Assembly: GCA_019118685.1 (NCBI GenBank)
Contig: DWYL01000215.1
Location: 1 to 37,625 of the forward strand
Origin: Candidatus Blautia merdipullorum
Lineage (GTDB): Bacteria > Bacillota > Clostridia > Lachnospirales > Lachnospiraceae
Reading direction: 5' to 3'
Length of the DNA: 37,625 nt
The position numbers and the translations under genes are program-made. This document shows, piece after piece, positions 1 to 9,252 of the stretch (the first letter of the stretch is position 1; every line of letters begins with the position of its first letter). The notes below the pieces were generated by a model. It had not been told where the DNA came from. It saw nothing but the letters and a program-made list of their open reading frames with translations, and did no database searches.

Positions 1-91
1 TAATTAGTTTCTAGGCAATTCTATTTTACCATAAACCTTGAGGAGATATTTTATTTTTAACAAGAAAAAATGCCGTGTTTATGCGGCTTTT

Positions 92-108
92 GGCGTTTCG
101 CAAACGCC
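92..108. other. Perfect small hairpin (ggcgttt-cgc-aaacgcc) upstream of first ORF
   Basis: 7-bp perfect inverted repeat with 3-nt loop, next to a second weaker hairpin (gccg..cggc followed by T-run); possible terminator of an upstream gene or a leader structure. Confidence 0.4.
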
Positions 109-138
109 TAAAATAAATTTAGAATCAAAGGAGAAACC

Positions 139-465
139 ATGGAAATATCAAAAAGAGACTGGAAGCTTTTCAGAGAAAAATTACCTGCCTGGCAGGAGAA
201 TTATATGGATCGTCTGATAAATGAGTATATTGGTCTGTTAAGTGATCAGGATAAAAAGGCGTCTGATAAATTCTGGGAGCTTGACAAACAGATCAAGGCT
301 GACAGGCGCCATCCGGGAGTGATTCTGAATGTGGGAAAATCTGAAGCTATATATGATATGGTTAGGCTCATCAGACTCGAAGTGATTACTTTTGATGACC
401 TGGCCGACTTCAGTGAAGACTTGCAGCAGGCAGTAAAGCTGATCCTAGGCAGAGAGCGGAGATAG
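139..465 (+). CDS. Small hypothetical protein (108 aa)
   Basis: ORF with RBS (aaaggag) just upstream of ATG; coherent charged/hydrophobic composition. Confidence 0.65.
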   Translation: MEISKRDWKLFREKLPAWQENYMDRLINEYIGLLSDQDKKASDKFWELDKQIKADRRHPGVILNVGKSEAIYDMVRLIRLEVITFDDLADFSEDLQQAVKLILGRERR

Positions 466-604
466 AGAAAGCTGAAAGAGGCATTTCAGGATTTAAATCA
501 TTTTATCCTTGAATGGTCGCATATGATGGGATGGACAGGAAGGAATATCAGCCCAAAACAGACCTTATAGAAATTTTACAGGATACAGCAAAAGGAGACA
601 AAGA

Positions 605-886
605 ATGCAGGACGAAAAGCTACAGGGAAATGAAAAGATTGAGGCAGCCATTGAAGGCCTTAAAAAGGAGCTTACCCAGGATATGCTTGCCCATACTCTG
701 ACAGTGATCCGCCGCCGGATGAAAGAGGCGGACAAGGTTATGTCCGCCTTTATGGGGAATATGAGACAGCTGTTTGAAGCAGTCTTAAAAACAGAAGAAG
801 TGAAGGGGATCATCGTGAATCCCTGGAACCGGACGATCATGCTGGACAAAAATCTGATCCGCATTATCTTGGGCGTGACGGCATAA
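605..886 (+). CDS. Small hypothetical protein; C-terminus resembles SseB-like proteins (GIIVNPWNRTIMLDKNLI)
   Basis: ORF with AAAGGAG RBS upstream; C-terminal motif resembles SseB-family 'GIxINPxxxxxxLxxxxI'. Confidence 0.5.
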   Translation: MQDEKLQGNEKIEAAIEGLKKELTQDMLAHTLTVIRRRMKEADKVMSAFMGNMRQLFEAVLKTEEVKGIIVNPWNRTIMLDKNLIRIILGVTA

Positions 887-949
887 AGGAATAGCAGCTG
901 ATGGGAAAGGGAACTGTCATTAAACAGAGGACGGTTCTCTTTTTTGTGC

Positions 950-1122
950 GATACGCCCGGCAAGCGGCTGCCATGCTTGCACGAGCAGACATTTGCCGGG
1001 CAAGTACAGCGAGCAGCAAAGCAGCGAGCTGTGCGTTATCGCAGTAATCGTGAGGCGGAGCCGAAACGATTAGATACGCCCGGCAAGCGGCCGCCGCACT
1101 TGCACGAGCAGACATTTGCCGG
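950..1122. repeat. REP/BIME-like repeat cluster: two ~50-bp direct copies with internal dyad symmetry, separated by a hairpin-containing spacer
   Basis: Copy 1 (950-999) gatacgcccggcaagcggctgcc..tgcttgcacgagcagacatttgccgg; copy 2 (1073-1122) nearly identical; copy 1 is bounded by GCCCGGCAA..TTGCCGGGC. Confidence 0.8.
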
Positions 1123-1200
1123 AAAACCTTTCATTCGCTGTAAGTGTTATCTTTTCTCCTCTTATGTTATCATCAGATCAGAACAAGGGAGGTGCTGATC

Positions 1201-1974
1201 ATGAAGACGATTCTTGAGATTGAGAATTTAAGAAAATATTATGGGAAGCAGGGCAGTCAGACAAAAGCCCTGGACGGAATTACACTTCAGGTTATGGAAG
1301 GAGAATTTCTTGGCATTATGGGGAGCAGCGGTTCTGGAAAATCAACGCTGCTGAACTGTATTGCCACGGTGATACAGCCGGACAGCGGCAGGATCAGGAT
1401 GAAGGGAAGGGAGATCCAGTCTCTGAAAGGAAAGAAACTGGCACAATACAGGGGAAGGGAGATCGGCTATCTGTTTCAGAATTTTGAGCTGATCGATAAT
1501 CTGACTGGAAGGGAAAATATTATGCTTCCTATGTCCCTGCATAATATATCGGATCAGGAGAGCAGGGAGAGGATAGAGAAACTGGCGTCTTATTTTGAGA
1601 TTACAGAGGTCCTTGAGAAATTTCCTGCCCAGATGTCCGGGGGACAGAAGCAGCGGATCGCCGCCGCCAGAGCTTTGATCATGAATCCGGGGATCATTCT
1701 TGCAGATGAGCCTACCGGGGCTCTTGACTCCAGAAATGGGAAAATACTCATGAAGAAGCTGGCAGGATTAAATCAGGATGAGAATGCAACAATTCTCATG
1801 GTGACTCACGATACCAATGCGGCCAGTTACTGTAAAAGAATTCTTTTTATCCAGGATGGGGAGATCTTCCATGAACTCCGCCGGGATGTTCCGGAGGAAA
1901 CCCAGCAGGATTTTTATAAGAGGATTCTGAAGGTAATGGCACAATTAGGAGGGGGTAGTGCAAATGTTCTTTGA
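1201..1974 (+). CDS. ABC transporter ATP-binding protein, BceA/antimicrobial-peptide type
   Basis: Walker [10 protein letters not shown], signature MSGGQKQR, Walker [21 protein letters not shown] before ATG at 1201. Confidence 0.93.
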   Translation: MKTILEIENLRKYYGKQGSQTKALDGITLQVMEGEFLGIMGSSGSGKSTLLNCIATVIQPDSGRIRMKGREIQSLKGKKLAQYRGREIGYLFQNFELIDNLTGRENIMLPMSLHNISDQESRERIEKLASYFEITEVLEKFPAQMSGGQKQRIAAARALIMNPGIILADEPTGALDSRNGKILMKKLAGLNQDENATILMVTHDTNAASYCKRILFIQDGEIFHELRRDVPEETQQDFYKRILKVMAQLGGGSANVL

Positions 1975-4048
1975 ACTGATCAGACGCAACAGCAGAAGAA
2001 GCAGGAAAGAGAACGGGCTGTTTTTTGCCATGCTGCTGATTGCGATCATAGCATTTTACATTATACTGTCATTGTCCAGGCAGGATATTATGCTTTTTCT
2101 CAGGGAGATGGAAAGCGATGCGGTGAATCGTCTCCTCAGCCTGATCCCTGTTTTTTATGTAATGACTCTGGTGATCCTGTTTTTCCTGATCTATTTTGCC
2201 AGTAAGTACCAGCTGGAGAGACGGAGGCATGAATTTGGAATGTATCTGATGATGGGAATGACACGGAACAGACTGTTCTTACTCCTTCTGGCGGAAGATG
2301 TGGGCAGCAGTCTTGTGGCTCTTCTCATCGGACTTCCCGCAGGAGTGCTGCTGTCTGAAGTGATCAGTCTGGTGACTGCACGTCTGGCGGGGCTGGGGAT
2401 CATCGGACATCAGTTTACACTGTCTCTTCAGGCGGTCTTATTGACAGCAGCAGGTTTTTTCGCTATTAAATTTGCCGCCTTCCTGATACTGAGCGCAAAG
2501 ATCAGCCGGCAGGAAATAGGCTCTCTTCTGGCAGAGAGGCCGGAGGAAATCCCCGTACAGCTTTCGCCTGGCGCCTATGGTCTGGCATTTTTCGGAGGTT
2601 TGTTCTGCCTTGGCACAGCGTATTATCTGGCGGTCCGGGGGACGGCGTGGAGAGAAATTCCTGTGATGGGGCTTACCCTTCTTCTTGGACTTTCGGGAAC
2701 CTTTCTTGTTTTTTACGGACTTCGATTTGTGTTTGAGCTGATCATCAGGTCAAAAAGGGGAGACAGGCGTCTTTATGTTTTTAACATGCGCCAGCTCCAG
2801 GAAAATGTGATCCGCCGGTCCGGCGCAATGGCTGTCAGCTCCCTGCTGATTCTGGGGGCGCTCTGCTGTTTCGGAGCGGGAGCCTCTATGGCTGCCTATT
2901 ATGGACAGTCAGAGGAACATGTGCTGGATTATACGTTTATGCCGGAAGAAACAGAGGTTCAGGAAGAAAATCCGGAGCAGGAAGCCTGGAAAGTCCTTGA
3001 CACACTGAATGACAAGGGGCTCTCTGGAGAGTTTTCACAACTGTTTGAGATGAAGATCGGACATATCCGTACTACAGAGGAGTACGAAGATGTTTTTACA
3101 ATGGATGAGATCATGGACCGTGTCAGGAGTCTTCCTGATTCAGAGGATAAAGATGTGCTTCTGAATAATCTGGAATATGCAGATTATCCTCATCTGATCG
3201 CTCTGTCCAGCTACAATCAGCTTCTTTCCGCAGCAGGGCTTCCACGGCTGGAACTGGGGGAAAAGGAAGGGGCGGTATATATGGATCCTGAGTTTGTTAC
3301 AGACGGCCGTATAAAGATCATGGATGAGATTCTTGCTGAAAGACCAAAGACAGAGCTGGACGGAGATCCTGTCTGGCTGACCGGGGATCTTCAGACCACA
3401 GCGGTGGTGACGGATCAGTCGATCACCTTGTCCTTTGCCCTGATCCTTCCGGACGAAACTTTTGCTCATTATACCCGGAACCAGTACGATGTCTATATAA
3501 ATGGAATCCTGAAAAGCAGTGGTTCAGGAAGCGCCAGCCTTTTGGAAAGGATTTCTGAAATGAACCACAGACTTGATGATACGGGCCTGAACTATGAGAG
3601 CTATCTCCAGAATATGGGCCGCCAGCTTTTCTATATAGCCGCGGCAAGCTACCTCACCATCTATCTGGCTATTATTTTCATCATTGTGGCCAATACAGTG
3701 ATCGGGGTCCAGTTCCTGATGAACCAGCAGAAAGCCAACCGGCGGTATAAAACCTTGATCCGGCTTGGGGCGGTGTATGAAACTCTGCGCGGATCTGCAG
3801 ATAAACAGATTAACTGGTATTTCGGCATCCCGGTTCTCGCAGCGGCGGTCAGCAGCCTGTTTGGAGTAAGAGCATTGTTTTCCGGTCTGCTTTCCTCCAG
3901 GACCCAGGGGTCAGTAAAAGAACTGATGGTAATATCGGCGGCTATGATTCTGGTGCTCTGTGTGGTAGAATATATCTATATGACCGCTGTGAAGCGTTCC
4001 AGCAGCCGGTACCTGCTGACGCTTATGGAGCCGGAGAGAGAAGAGTAG
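1958..4048 (+). CDS. FtsX-like ABC permease, BceB-type with large extracellular loop (GTG 1958 or ATG 1964 start)
   Basis: Overlaps end of ATPase ORF; about 10 predicted TM segments with ~200-aa soluble insert; followed by response regulator and kinase. Confidence 0.9.
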   Translation: MQMFFELIRRNSRRSRKENGLFFAMLLIAIIAFYIILSLSRQDIMLFLREMESDAVNRLLSLIPVFYVMTLVILFFLIYFASKYQLERRRHEFGMYLMMGMTRNRLFLLLLAEDVGSSLVALLIGLPAGVLLSEVISLVTARLAGLGIIGHQFTLSLQAVLLTAAGFFAIKFAAFLILSAKISRQEIGSLLAERPEEIPVQLSPGAYGLAFFGGLFCLGTAYYLAVRGTAWREIPVMGLTLLLGLSGTFLVFYGLRFVFELIIRSKRGDRRLYVFNMRQLQENVIRRSGAMAVSSLLILGALCCFGAGASMAAYYGQSEEHVLDYTFMPEETEVQEENPEQEAWKVLDTLNDKGLSGEFSQLFEMKIGHIRTTEEYEDVFTMDEIMDRVRSLPDSEDKDVLLNNLEYADYPHLIALSSYNQLLSAAGLPRLELGEKEGAVYMDPEFVTDGRIKIMDEILAERPKTELDGDPVWLTGDLQTTAVVTDQSITLSFALILPDETFAHYTRNQYDVYINGILKSSGSGSASLLERISEMNHRLDDTGLNYESYLQNMGRQLFYIAAASYLTIYLAIIFIIVANTVIGVQFLMNQQKANRRYKTLIRLGAVYETLRGSADKQINWYFGIPVLAAAVSSLFGVRALFSGLLSSRTQGSVKELMVISAAMILVLCVVEYIYMTAVKRSSSRYLLTLMEPEREE

Positions 4049-4113
4049 GCGGCACAGTCTCTGAGGCACGGCAGGAATTTTGAAAGCAGGAGACCGGGAG
4101 GTGGATATAAGGA

Positions 4114-4803
4114 ATGAAGAAAATCGCAGTTGTGGAGGATGAGCCTTTGATGCGTGAGGAACTGGCTTTAATGCTCAGGAAAGCAGGATATGAAGTAGAA
4201 GAGATCCGGGAATTTGACAGAGTTGCGGATCAGCTTGAAATGCTATCCCCGGATCTGGCGGTGCTGGATCTGAATCTTCCGGGTATCAGCGGATTCCAGA
4301 TCTGCCGGGAGATAAAGGGCAGAAGTCCTTTTCCGGTTCTTGTGCTGACCTCCCGGGATCAGATGAAGGATGAACTTCATGCTCTTGAGCTGGGCGCAGA
4401 TGAATATCTGACAAAGCCCTGCCGTAGAGAACGGCTTCTTGCCCGGGTGTCAAATGTTCTGAAACGCTATGAGGGAAGGCAAAATCTTCTGGAAGGCCCT
4501 GGTTTTCTCCTGGACCGGCAGACTTATACGGTATATGTCCATAATCATTCTGCAGTTCTTCCAAGGAATCAGGGAAAACTGCTGGAGACTTTTCTCTCCC
4601 GGGGAGACCGGACGGTGACGAAAGAAGCGCTGTGCCTGGCAGTATGGGGAACCACAGAGTTTATTGATGAAAATGCTCTGCAGGTGAATCTTACCAGGCT
4701 TAAGAAGACCATGACAGGATTGGGTATGACCCAGAAGATCATCCCGGTCCGGGGTATCGGGTATCGGCTGGCTGAGGGGACAGAAGAGAATCGGAAACTT
4801 TGA
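4114..4803 (+). CDS. OmpR-family response regulator, BceR-like
   Basis: Receiver domain (VEDE..DLAVLDLNLPG..LTSR..KP) plus winged-helix C-terminus. Confidence 0.92.
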   Translation: MKKIAVVEDEPLMREELALMLRKAGYEVEEIREFDRVADQLEMLSPDLAVLDLNLPGISGFQICREIKGRSPFPVLVLTSRDQMKDELHALELGADEYLTKPCRRERLLARVSNVLKRYEGRQNLLEGPGFLLDRQTYTVYVHNHSAVLPRNQGKLLETFLSRGDRTVTKEALCLAVWGTTEFIDENALQVNLTRLKKTMTGLGMTQKIIPVRGIGYRLAEGTEENRKL

Positions 4804-4814
4804 AGGGGGATATA

Positions 4815-5900
4815 ATGGAAAAAATAATAAGGAACATAAAACGGAGGGTATCCTGCTTATGCAGATACCTTCCGTGGCTTTTTCTTCTTCTGGGGGTGGA
4901 CGCTATGGCTGCACTTTTGCTCTGGATTTCTGAGGCAGAGGCTTTTGAGGTGCTGCTTCCGATGATCCTCCTTGGGACAGTCTTGCTGTTTACGGGGACG
5001 GCTGTTGTGCTGGGAAACAGAGAACTTAGGAGAGAAGAGGCTTTCCGGGCTTTTTTAGATAATCCGGATCTTATAAAGGAAGAAGATCTGCTCAGGATAG
5101 TCAGTAAGCCTGAGAGGGAGTCGGTCCGCCTGCTGGGAACTGTACTCAGGGAAAAGGATCTGGCATGCAGCAGGGCAAAAGCTGATGCTGAAGACTATGA
5201 AGAATACGTGGAAGCCTGGGCTCATGAGACAAAGACTCCTTTGTCTCTTCTCACGATGGTGCTGGATAACCAGAGAGAGGAAATCCCGGCTCCTGTTGCT
5301 TTTAAGCTGGAATATATCCGCAGCCGGCTTCAGGAGCACATCAGCCAGATCCTTTATTACGCCCGGCTCAAAAGCGGCAGAAAGGATTATTTTTTTGAGT
5401 ATACAGATCTGAAGGAATGCATTGAAGAAGTTCTGGAAGATTATAGTCTGCTTCTGACAGAGAAAAACTTCCAGGTCAGTCTCCAGGTACCTTCTATATT
5501 AGTATTTACTGACCGGAGAGGGATCCGGTTCCTGATCGGACAGATTGTGAGCAATGCAGTGAAATACTGTTGGAATCAGTCTGACGCCTCAGAAAATCCC
5601 GGGAAGGGGACCGGCAAAAACCAGCCAAAGCTTAAGATCACCCTGGAATCCGGGGAAACAAAAGATATTCTGCACATACGGGATAATGGCATCGGAGTAA
5701 AAGAATGCGATATGCCGTACATCTTTGAAAAAGGCTTTACCGGGGATTCCACAGATCCAGAAAAGAAAGCTACAGGAATGGGTCTGTATCTGTCTAAGAA
5801 GATGGCAAATGATCTGAACCTTGGGCTGGAAGCCTGGTCTGAGAGGGGAAAGGGATTTGAGATGAAGATCAGTTTTCCCAAAGTAGAGTCTAAAATTTAA
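4815..5900 (+). CDS. Sensor histidine kinase, BceS-like (intramembrane-sensing type)
   Basis: Two TM segments with almost no extracellular loop, H-box AHETKTPLS, N/G boxes; ATG at 4815 after GGGGGA RBS. Confidence 0.9.
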   Translation: MEKIIRNIKRRVSCLCRYLPWLFLLLGVDAMAALLLWISEAEAFEVLLPMILLGTVLLFTGTAVVLGNRELRREEAFRAFLDNPDLIKEEDLLRIVSKPERESVRLLGTVLREKDLACSRAKADAEDYEEYVEAWAHETKTPLSLLTMVLDNQREEIPAPVAFKLEYIRSRLQEHISQILYYARLKSGRKDYFFEYTDLKECIEEVLEDYSLLLTEKNFQVSLQVPSILVFTDRRGIRFLIGQIVSNAVKYCWNQSDASENPGKGTGKNQPKLKITLESGETKDILHIRDNGIGVKECDMPYIFEKGFTGDSTDPEKKATGMGLYLSKKMANDLNLGLEAWSERGKGFEMKISFPKVESKI

Positions 5901-6561
5901 GCCGCTGAGTGAAAAAGAACTGCCCAAATTTCCCATTGATTCCCGGATTACTCAGGCGGAGAAGAGACTGGGGGCAGACTGCAGAGAATGTGCAGATGAA
6001 AGAATGGTCTGGCAGATACGCCAGTTAAACCAGCGTGTGTTCCGCTTACTTCAGGGGCTGATCATGTTTAAAAAACAGATCTTGGAGGAAGTTGTCTCAT
6101 GCAGGCTGTATACAGCTAACTATCCCCTGCTGCTCCAGCATATTATCCGGGAAGCAGAATTATATCAGCAGACGGTCTCCATGCTGGAGGAAAGAAAATG
6201 TGTTTCAACAGAAAATATCATGGAGACAGAGCTGTTCTGGAACCAGATCATGATGGAGCATGCTTTGTTCATACGGGGGCTTCTGGATCCCACGGAGTGT
6301 GAACTGGTGGAAACAGCGGATACCTTTGCCGGGGATTACTGCCGGCTGCTGGAGGAGGCCAGGAACCAGGACTGCAGAGCTATAAAGGGCCTTACAAGGA
6401 AAACCTTGGAAACTACAAAAAAATACCGGGATTTTAAAGCTGCGGGGACAAAAGGGATTACGGAATGCGATATACGCTCTATTATCCTTCCCCTTCTGGC
6501 GGATCATGTGCTTCGGGAAGCGAATCATTATCTGCGGGTTTTAAAACAGGAAGGGAAATAG
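5887..6561 (+). pseudogene. DUF2935-family protein, apparently 5'-truncated (open frame from 5887; first ATG only at 6004)
   Basis: Frame reads SLKFKPLSEKELPKFPIDSRITQAEKRL..MVWQIRQLNQRVFRLLQGLIMFKKQILEEVVSCRLYTANYPLLLQHIIREAELY..FWNQIMMEHALFIRGLLDPTE..IRSIILPLLADHVLREANHYL; the expected N-terminal segment is absent. Confidence 0.65.
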
Positions 6562-6629
6562 ATTATGGAGCTGTGCAGATGCAGGGAAATACGCGGAAGA
6601 ATATAAAGAGGCAGAAAGTAAAGAAGACG

Positions 6630-6693
6630 CAGGGATATTTGTACATTTTATGGGAATTTGCCGAGTACGGCTTAAAATGTATAAATATCCCTG
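6630..6693. repeat. Palindromic repeat element: 21-bp arms (20/21 matching) with nested central hairpin
   Basis: CAGGGATATTTGTACATTTTA...TAAAATGTATAAATATCCCTG; centre GCCG-AGTA-CGGC. Confidence 0.85.
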
Positions 6694-6788
6694 ATTTGGT
6701 TCCTGCCTTTGGATAATGCAGGGTTTGTATGGCATTTTTGGGGAAAAGCTGTATAATGGAGATAATAATAAACAGAGGAGCAGAGATT

Positions 6789-7865
6789 ATGGAGAAGAGG
6801 ATTGCAGTAATCTTTCCGGGGGTGGGTTATCATGTAGACAAGCCCCTTTTATACTATAGCAGAAAGCTTGCAGGAAAGTATGGATATGAGATTGTCTGTG
6901 CAGATTATGGAACCTTGCCTTCCGGCATTAAGGGAGATGAAAAAAAGATGTATGACGCCTATGAACAGGCTCTTGCCAATGTGACGGCAGGATTGTCGGA
7001 AGTGGACTTTTCCTCTTATGACCGGGTGCTGTTTATCTCCAAAAGTATCGGGACGGCGGTGGCCGCTTCTTATGACGCCGGGAACCAGATCGGAGCGGGG
7101 CATGTTTTTTATACTCCGGTGGCGGCTTCTTTTCAGGCAATCGGCAGAGAAGGAATTGTTTTTCATGGAACAGGAGACGATTGGGCAGAGACGGATGTGA
7201 TCGCAGCGGAGTGTGAGAAACGAGGGCTGCCCCTGTATCTGACTGAACAGGCAAATCATTCCATGGAGACCGGGGATGTATTCCGGGATCTGGAGATTTT
7301 GGAAACTATTATGAAGGAGACAGATAAGTATATCAAAGAGTTTTCCGGCTCCTGCAAGCTGGAGAAGCGCTTTGAGTTTCGGTACATCCATCCGGAGGAA
7401 GGGGATCAGGCAGCAAGAATCGAACAGATCTGTTTTCCTCCTAATGAGGCATGTACAGAGAAAATGATGAAAGACCGGGCAGCGGCAGCTCCGGAGCTGT
7501 TTCTGGTGGCAGTTGACCGGGAAAAGGGACGGCTTGCGGGGTTTTTATGCGGCTTGGCTACAGACGAAGAACGGTTCAGGGATGAATTCTTCTATGATAA
7601 CACCCTGTATCAGCCTGAAGGAAAGAATGTCATACTTCTTGGACTGGATGTGCTCCCGGAGTATCGGGGACAGGGAGTAGCAAAGGAGCTGATGAGCCGG
7701 TATCTGCAAAAGGAGAGGGAACGGGGCAGAAAGAAGGCGATTCTTACCTGCCTGGAGGATAAGATCCCGATGTATGAAAAAATGGGATTTACCGGGCAGG
7801 GACTGTCCCGGTCTGCCTGGGGCGGCATACCATGGTATGAAATGAGCTGCCAGCTGAATAGATGA
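6789..7865 (+). CDS. Two-domain protein: N-terminal alpha/beta-hydrolase-like domain fused to C-terminal GNAT acetyltransferase
   Basis: N-terminus IAVIFPGVGYHVDKPLLYYSRKL..VLFISKSIGTAVA; C-terminus GNAT core GLDVLPEYRGQGVAKELMSRYL..YEKMGF; ATG at 6789. Confidence 0.8.
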   Translation: MEKRIAVIFPGVGYHVDKPLLYYSRKLAGKYGYEIVCADYGTLPSGIKGDEKKMYDAYEQALANVTAGLSEVDFSSYDRVLFISKSIGTAVAASYDAGNQIGAGHVFYTPVAASFQAIGREGIVFHGTGDDWAETDVIAAECEKRGLPLYLTEQANHSMETGDVFRDLEILETIMKETDKYIKEFSGSCKLEKRFEFRYIHPEEGDQAARIEQICFPPNEACTEKMMKDRAAAAPELFLVAVDREKGRLAGFLCGLATDEERFRDEFFYDNTLYQPEGKNVILLGLDVLPEYRGQGVAKELMSRYLQKERERGRKKAILTCLEDKIPMYEKMGFTGQGLSRSAWGGIPWYEMSCQLNR

Positions 7866-7884
7866 GCCTACAGGAGAAAAAGCT

Positions 7885-8445
7885 ATGATTGAGGTAGAAA
7901 TTAAGCTTCCGGTTCAAAATCTGGAAGAAATCAGGAAAAAGCTTCTGGAGTCCGGCTTCCGGGAAGAAAGTCTGATCGAGGAACGGGACCGGTATTTTGA
8001 CAATGACCGGGGAGAGATCCGGGCCGGCCAAGAGGCTCTCCGTGTCCGGGAAACCAGGGATTGTCTTACAGGGAAGACCCGGGCTCAGATGAATTTCAAA
8101 GGGCGGAAGCTGGATGACCGGACCATGACCAGGAAGGAACTGGAAACAGAAGTGGAAGACGGAAACGTCTGCAGGGAGATCCTTCAGGCAATAGGTTATA
8201 GGCCGGTGGAGCCTGAAGTGATCAAAGTAAGAAGGATGCTGGTGAAAGAATCTGTGACGGCCTGTCTGGATTCTGTACATGGCCTTGGGGACTTTCTGGA
8301 ACTGGAGATCCTGACTGACAGGGAGGAGAAAAGAGAACAGGCCCTTGGGCACATAGAAGATATTCTGAAGGGAATGGGCTATCAGATTTCCGACACGGTC
8401 AGGACGTCCTATTTATCTATGCTTCAAAGCCAGGCTGGGATATAG
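7885..8445 (+). CDS. CYTH-domain protein (class IV adenylate cyclase / thiamine triphosphatase superfamily)
   Basis: MIEVEIKLPV (ExExK motif), alternating charged beta-strand pattern ending ELEI..GY..SYLSML. Confidence 0.88.
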   Translation: MIEVEIKLPVQNLEEIRKKLLESGFREESLIEERDRYFDNDRGEIRAGQEALRVRETRDCLTGKTRAQMNFKGRKLDDRTMTRKELETEVEDGNVCREILQAIGYRPVEPEVIKVRRMLVKESVTACLDSVHGLGDFLELEILTDREEKREQALGHIEDILKGMGYQISDTVRTSYLSMLQSQAGI

Positions 8446-8473
8446 CCAAAAAGAAAGACAGGAATTTAATTTT

Positions 8474-9118
8474 ATGGAAAAGATTAGTGAGAATATCAAT
8501 AGAGAAGATATGCTGGAGCTGACCAGAAGGATGACTCCCGCCAGAACCTCCTTTACCAGGATCGCAGGCTGCTATGTGGATCAGGAGGGAGATTTCGACG
8601 GAAGCTTTAATATAAACTTTTTAAAGCTGTCCCAGAAGGATAAGGCAAAGAACCTGGAGATCGCCAAGACCATTCCTTTTTCAAAAACCAATGTGCAGCT
8701 GAAGAAATATAAAATTGAAGCCGCCGGGAAAGGGCAGGAACTGTTCCGGCTTCTGAGTGCGGTAAAAGAATGCGGATTAAAGAATGACGCGCTGATGGAC
8801 ACCTTCTATGACAGAATCATGGAGAACTATCAGCCCAGAGAACCTTATGGGGTTCTGGTATTCCATGATCGGTATGATGTGCCTGTGAAAACGTCGGATA
8901 AAGAAAGGCAGTGGGAGTCGGAAGAAGTTTATGAATACCTGATCTGCGCCTTATGCCCTCTTGTTGATGAGTATGAACCGGATAAACCTTTCTGGGGATT
9001 TTTATATCCGGCATTCACAGACAGAAGCTGCGACTGGAATCATATAAATATTTTTCACGCCGATGACAGGAACTATGATAAACTGGACAGCCTGTTCGGG
9101 TTGGAAGGAAAAAGATAA
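8474..9118 (+). CDS. DUF4317-family protein (short form)
   Basis: TSFTRIAGCYVD..LLSAVKECGLKNDALMDTFYDRIMENY..LVFHDRYDVPVKTSD..ESEEVYEYLICALCPL..PAFTDRS resembles DUF4317. Confidence 0.75.
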   Translation: MEKISENINREDMLELTRRMTPARTSFTRIAGCYVDQEGDFDGSFNINFLKLSQKDKAKNLEIAKTIPFSKTNVQLKKYKIEAAGKGQELFRLLSAVKECGLKNDALMDTFYDRIMENYQPREPYGVLVFHDRYDVPVKTSDKERQWESEEVYEYLICALCPLVDEYEPDKPFWGFLYPAFTDRSCDWNHINIFHADDRNYDKLDSLFGLEGKR

Positions 9119-9252
9119 AAGAAGGGGTTTGGAAAAATGTTTTCTAAAGCGGAGGTCCTGTTATTTATTCCAACGGGAGGAAACGGCTGATTCTTTGCAT
9201 AAGCGGATAATTACAGGGAACAATCACTGAAAAAAACTGGAGGAGGTTCAAG

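Noticed and set aside
565-963. 132-aa minus-strand ORF
   Set aside because: Antisense to the 605-886 gene, which has an RBS and an SseB-like motif.
950-1122. CRISPR-like repeat-spacer-repeat
   Set aside because: Only two ~50-bp copies with a single structured spacer and no cas genes; better explained as REP/BIME-like sequence.
864-1198. Overlapping ORFs on both strands (864-1115 minus, 944-1198 plus)
   Set aside because: They translate the palindromic repeat cluster; apparent peptide repeats (SARAS.AAACRAY) come from the DNA repeat.
8474-9118. DUF4317 gene as a truncated pseudogene
   Set aside because: It is shorter than longer family members I recall, but has a clean RBS-less yet intact frame and a coherent C-terminus; no remnant of further family sequence is evident downstream, so I cannot support truncation.
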